64,000 nt of DNA from Calliopsis andreniformis (lineage: Eukaryota > Arthropoda > Insecta > Hymenoptera > Andrenidae), in NCBI RefSeq assembly GCF_051401765.1, contig NW_027480597.1, positions 310,001 through 374,000 of the forward strand, in the 5' to 3' direction. Shown piece after piece: positions 62,823 through 64,000 of the stretch; position 1 is the first letter of the stretch; each line of letters opens with the position of its first letter. The position numbers and the translations under genes are program-made. A model generated the notes under the pieces. That model had not been told where the DNA came from. It saw only the letters and a program-made list of their open reading frames with translations, and made no database searches.

Positions 62823-64000
62823 ATAGCTGCTATGGCTATGGCTATGACTATGGCTATTGCTGCTAAGGCTATGGCGATGGCTATGGCTGCTATGGCTATG
62901 GCTATGGCTGCATCGGCTATGGCTATGGCTGCTATGGCTATGGCTATGGCTATGGCTATGGCTATGACTGCTATGGCTATGGCTATGGCTGCTATGGGTA
63001 TGGCTATGGCTGCTATGGCCATGGCTATGGCTATGGCTATGGATGCTATGGCTATGTCTATGGCTATGGCTGCTATGGCTATGGCTTTGGCTACTATGGC
63101 CATGCCTATGGCAGCTATGGCTATGGCTATGGCTGCTATGGCTGTGGTTATGTCTGCTATGGCTATGGCTATGGCTGCTACGGTTATGGCTATGGCTGCT
63201 ATGGCTGTGGCTATGGCTATGGCTGCTTTGTCTCTGGCAATGGCCATGATTGCTATGGCTATGGCTATGGCTGCTATGGGTATGGCTATGGCTATGGCTG
63301 CTATGGCTATGGCTATGTCTGCTATGGCTATGGCTATGGCTATAGCTGCTATGGCTATGTCTATGGCTATGACTGCTATGGCTATGTCTATGGCTATGAC
63401 TGCTATGGCTATGGCTATGGCTGCTATGGCTATGGCTATGGCTGCTATGGATGTGGTTATGGCTGCTATGGCTATTGCTATGGCTGCTAATGCTATGGCT
63501 ATGGCTGCTATGGCTATGGCTATGGCTGCTATGGCTATGGCTATGGCTATTGCTATGACTACTATGGCTATGTCTATGGCTGCTATGGGTATGGCTATGC
63601 CTATGGCAGCTATGGCTATGGCTATGGCTGCTATGGCTGTGGCTATGTCTGCTATGGCTATGGCTATGGCTGCTATGGCTATGGCTATGGCTGCTATGGC
63701 TATGGCTATGGCTATGGCTATGGCTGCTATGGCTATGGCTATGGCTATGACTGCTATGGCTATGGCTATGGCCGCTATGGATATGGCTATGGCTATGGCT
63801 GCTATGGCTACGGCTTTGGCTACTATGGCCATTGGTATGGCTGCTATGGCTATGGCTATGGCTGCTATGGCTATGGCTACGGCTATGGTTTTGGCGGCTA
63901 TGGCTATGTCTATGGCTATGGCTGCAATGGCTATGGCTTTGGCTACTATGGCCATGTCTATGGCTTTGGCTACTATGGCCATGGCTGTGGCTGCTGTGCC
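62823..64000 (+). repeat. Unit N, copy 2, cut by the window edge
   Basis: GCATCGGCT at 62910, AAT at 63489 and GTTTTGGCGGCT at 63888 match unit N copy 1. Private variants include GATGTGGTT near 63450, GCTACGGTT near 63178 and CATGTCTATGG near 63954. The array plainly continues past base 64000. Confidence 0.85.

Larger units (their letters stand above)
46223..63982 (-). other. Long Ala-Ile open frames on the reverse strand, shadow of the repeat
   Basis: Read on the minus strand, one phase gives alternating Ala (GCC/GCA) and Ile (ATA). It is open over 46223-49237, 49735-53856, 54354-55079 and 55742-63982. In the left 46 kb the corresponding phase also has no stop: a reverse stop there would need His, Gln, Tyr or a stop in the forward Ala-Met translation, and I see none. 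The pieces end at the same three TTAG sites that stop the forward frame, since TTA is TAA in reverse, and at the base loss near 46227. Two frames being open on opposite strands with no protein-like content argues that neither is coding. Confidence 0.8.
1..64000 (+). repeat. Continuous tandem array of (GCTATG)n-GCT units, 21-bp core
   Basis: Every line of the window is built from the hexamer GCTATG, with an extra GCT normally after three hexamers, giving a 21-bp unit (GCTATG)3-GCT. Units with two, four or five hexamers (15, 27, 33 bp) are interspersed, so lengths change in 6-bp steps. Point variants are frequent: ATG to ACG, GTG, CTG, TTG, AAG, ATA, ATT or ATC, and GCT to TCT, ACT, CCT, GGT, GAT, GTT, GCC, GCA or GCG. 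All units lie head to tail with no inversion. Combinations of variants recur and define the higher-order units listed below. No non-repetitive stretch of 300 bases or more exists. The organism cannot be named from this; a eukaryotic satellite or minisatellite is the simplest reading. It could also include assembly collapse or expansion. Confidence 0.97.
46230..64000 (+). other. Continuation of the Ala-Met frame, broken by frameshifts and stops
   Basis: The same Ala-Met pattern continues but changes phase at lost bases near 46227, 49578, 54197 and 55579. In the current phase it meets TAG at 49736-49738, 54355-54357 and 55743-55745. Open pieces are roughly 46230-49823, 49745-54394, 54364-55830 and from about 55749 to the window edge. 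The three later breaks are duplicates of one event. No promoter, splice-site pattern or ribosome binding site accompanies the pieces. They are best read as satellite DNA rather than as pseudogenes of a real protein. Confidence 0.8.

Noticed and set aside
1..64000. CRISPR array
   Set aside because: There are no constant repeats separated by unique spacers; spacing and content are those of a tandem satellite.
1..64000. Telomere or known centromere satellite
   Set aside because: The G/T-rich strand recalls telomeres, but the hexamer GCTATG is not a telomere repeat I recognise, and no CENP-B-box-like motif was seen.
1..64000. Transposons, tRNA or rRNA genes, or an intron-exon gene embedded in the array
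   Set aside because: No stretch departs from the hexamer pattern by more than a few bases, leaving no room for such elements.
1..64000. E-box-like CAGCTG, NcoI-type CCATGG palindromes and AGCTATAGCT palindromes as regulatory sites
   Set aside because: They arise from single-base variants of the repeat (GCC, ACA or ATA changes) scattered over the array, with no sign of position or conservation beyond shared duplication.

Overview
The window is one continuous tandem-repeat (satellite/minisatellite-like) array from the first to the last base. I found no unique flanking sequence, no transposon, no RNA gene and no convincing protein-coding gene. The base unit is (GCTATG)3-GCT, 21 bp, with 15-, 27- and 33-bp relatives differing by whole GCTATG hexamers. 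All copies point the same way, so the + strand is G/T-rich (G and T about two thirds of bases) for the whole 64 kb. A pure array this long suggests a eukaryotic nuclear genome (heterochromatin, subtelomere or pericentromere), but nothing in the sequence names the species.

Above the 21-bp level lies a dense set of higher-order duplications that can be followed through shared rare variants. Left part (1-8 kb): a higher-order unit with periods 2145 and 2517 bp, carrying a 399-bp internal duplication, then a 531-bp tandem duplication. 8.9-15.3 kb: a 3210-bp tandem duplication whose copies look identical wherever compared, followed by a shorter third copy. 16-28 kb: 561- and 567-bp tandem duplications and longer-range copies at offsets 6498, 5769 and 5049 bp. 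28-37 kb: a family at offsets 1236, 2097, 2634 and 4731 bp, including a 222-bp deletion between direct repeats, and a 4062-bp offset pair. 37-46 kb: small nested duplications (174, 468, 69, 669, 720, 117, 168 bp). 46-64 kb: copies at offsets 813, 3731, 4619, 6007, 579, 1365 and 2298 bp, the last running off the right edge.

The Ala-Met reading frame is open for 46.4 kb, but this is weak evidence for a gene: GCT and ATG are each at least two substitutions from any stop codon, and the Ala-Ile frame on the opposite strand is equally protected. Most variants change the amino acid. After 46.2 kb the frame is broken by four single-base losses, three of them copies of one 'frameshift plus TAG' cassette that was amplified with the array. 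I read the window as non-coding satellite DNA.

The most interesting features are the layered duplication history, the amplified broken cassette, and the fact that a + strand transcript would be almost fully self-complementary ((CUAUGG)n pairs with itself, and the CUG spacers pair with one U-U mismatch each), while the - strand transcript would not.
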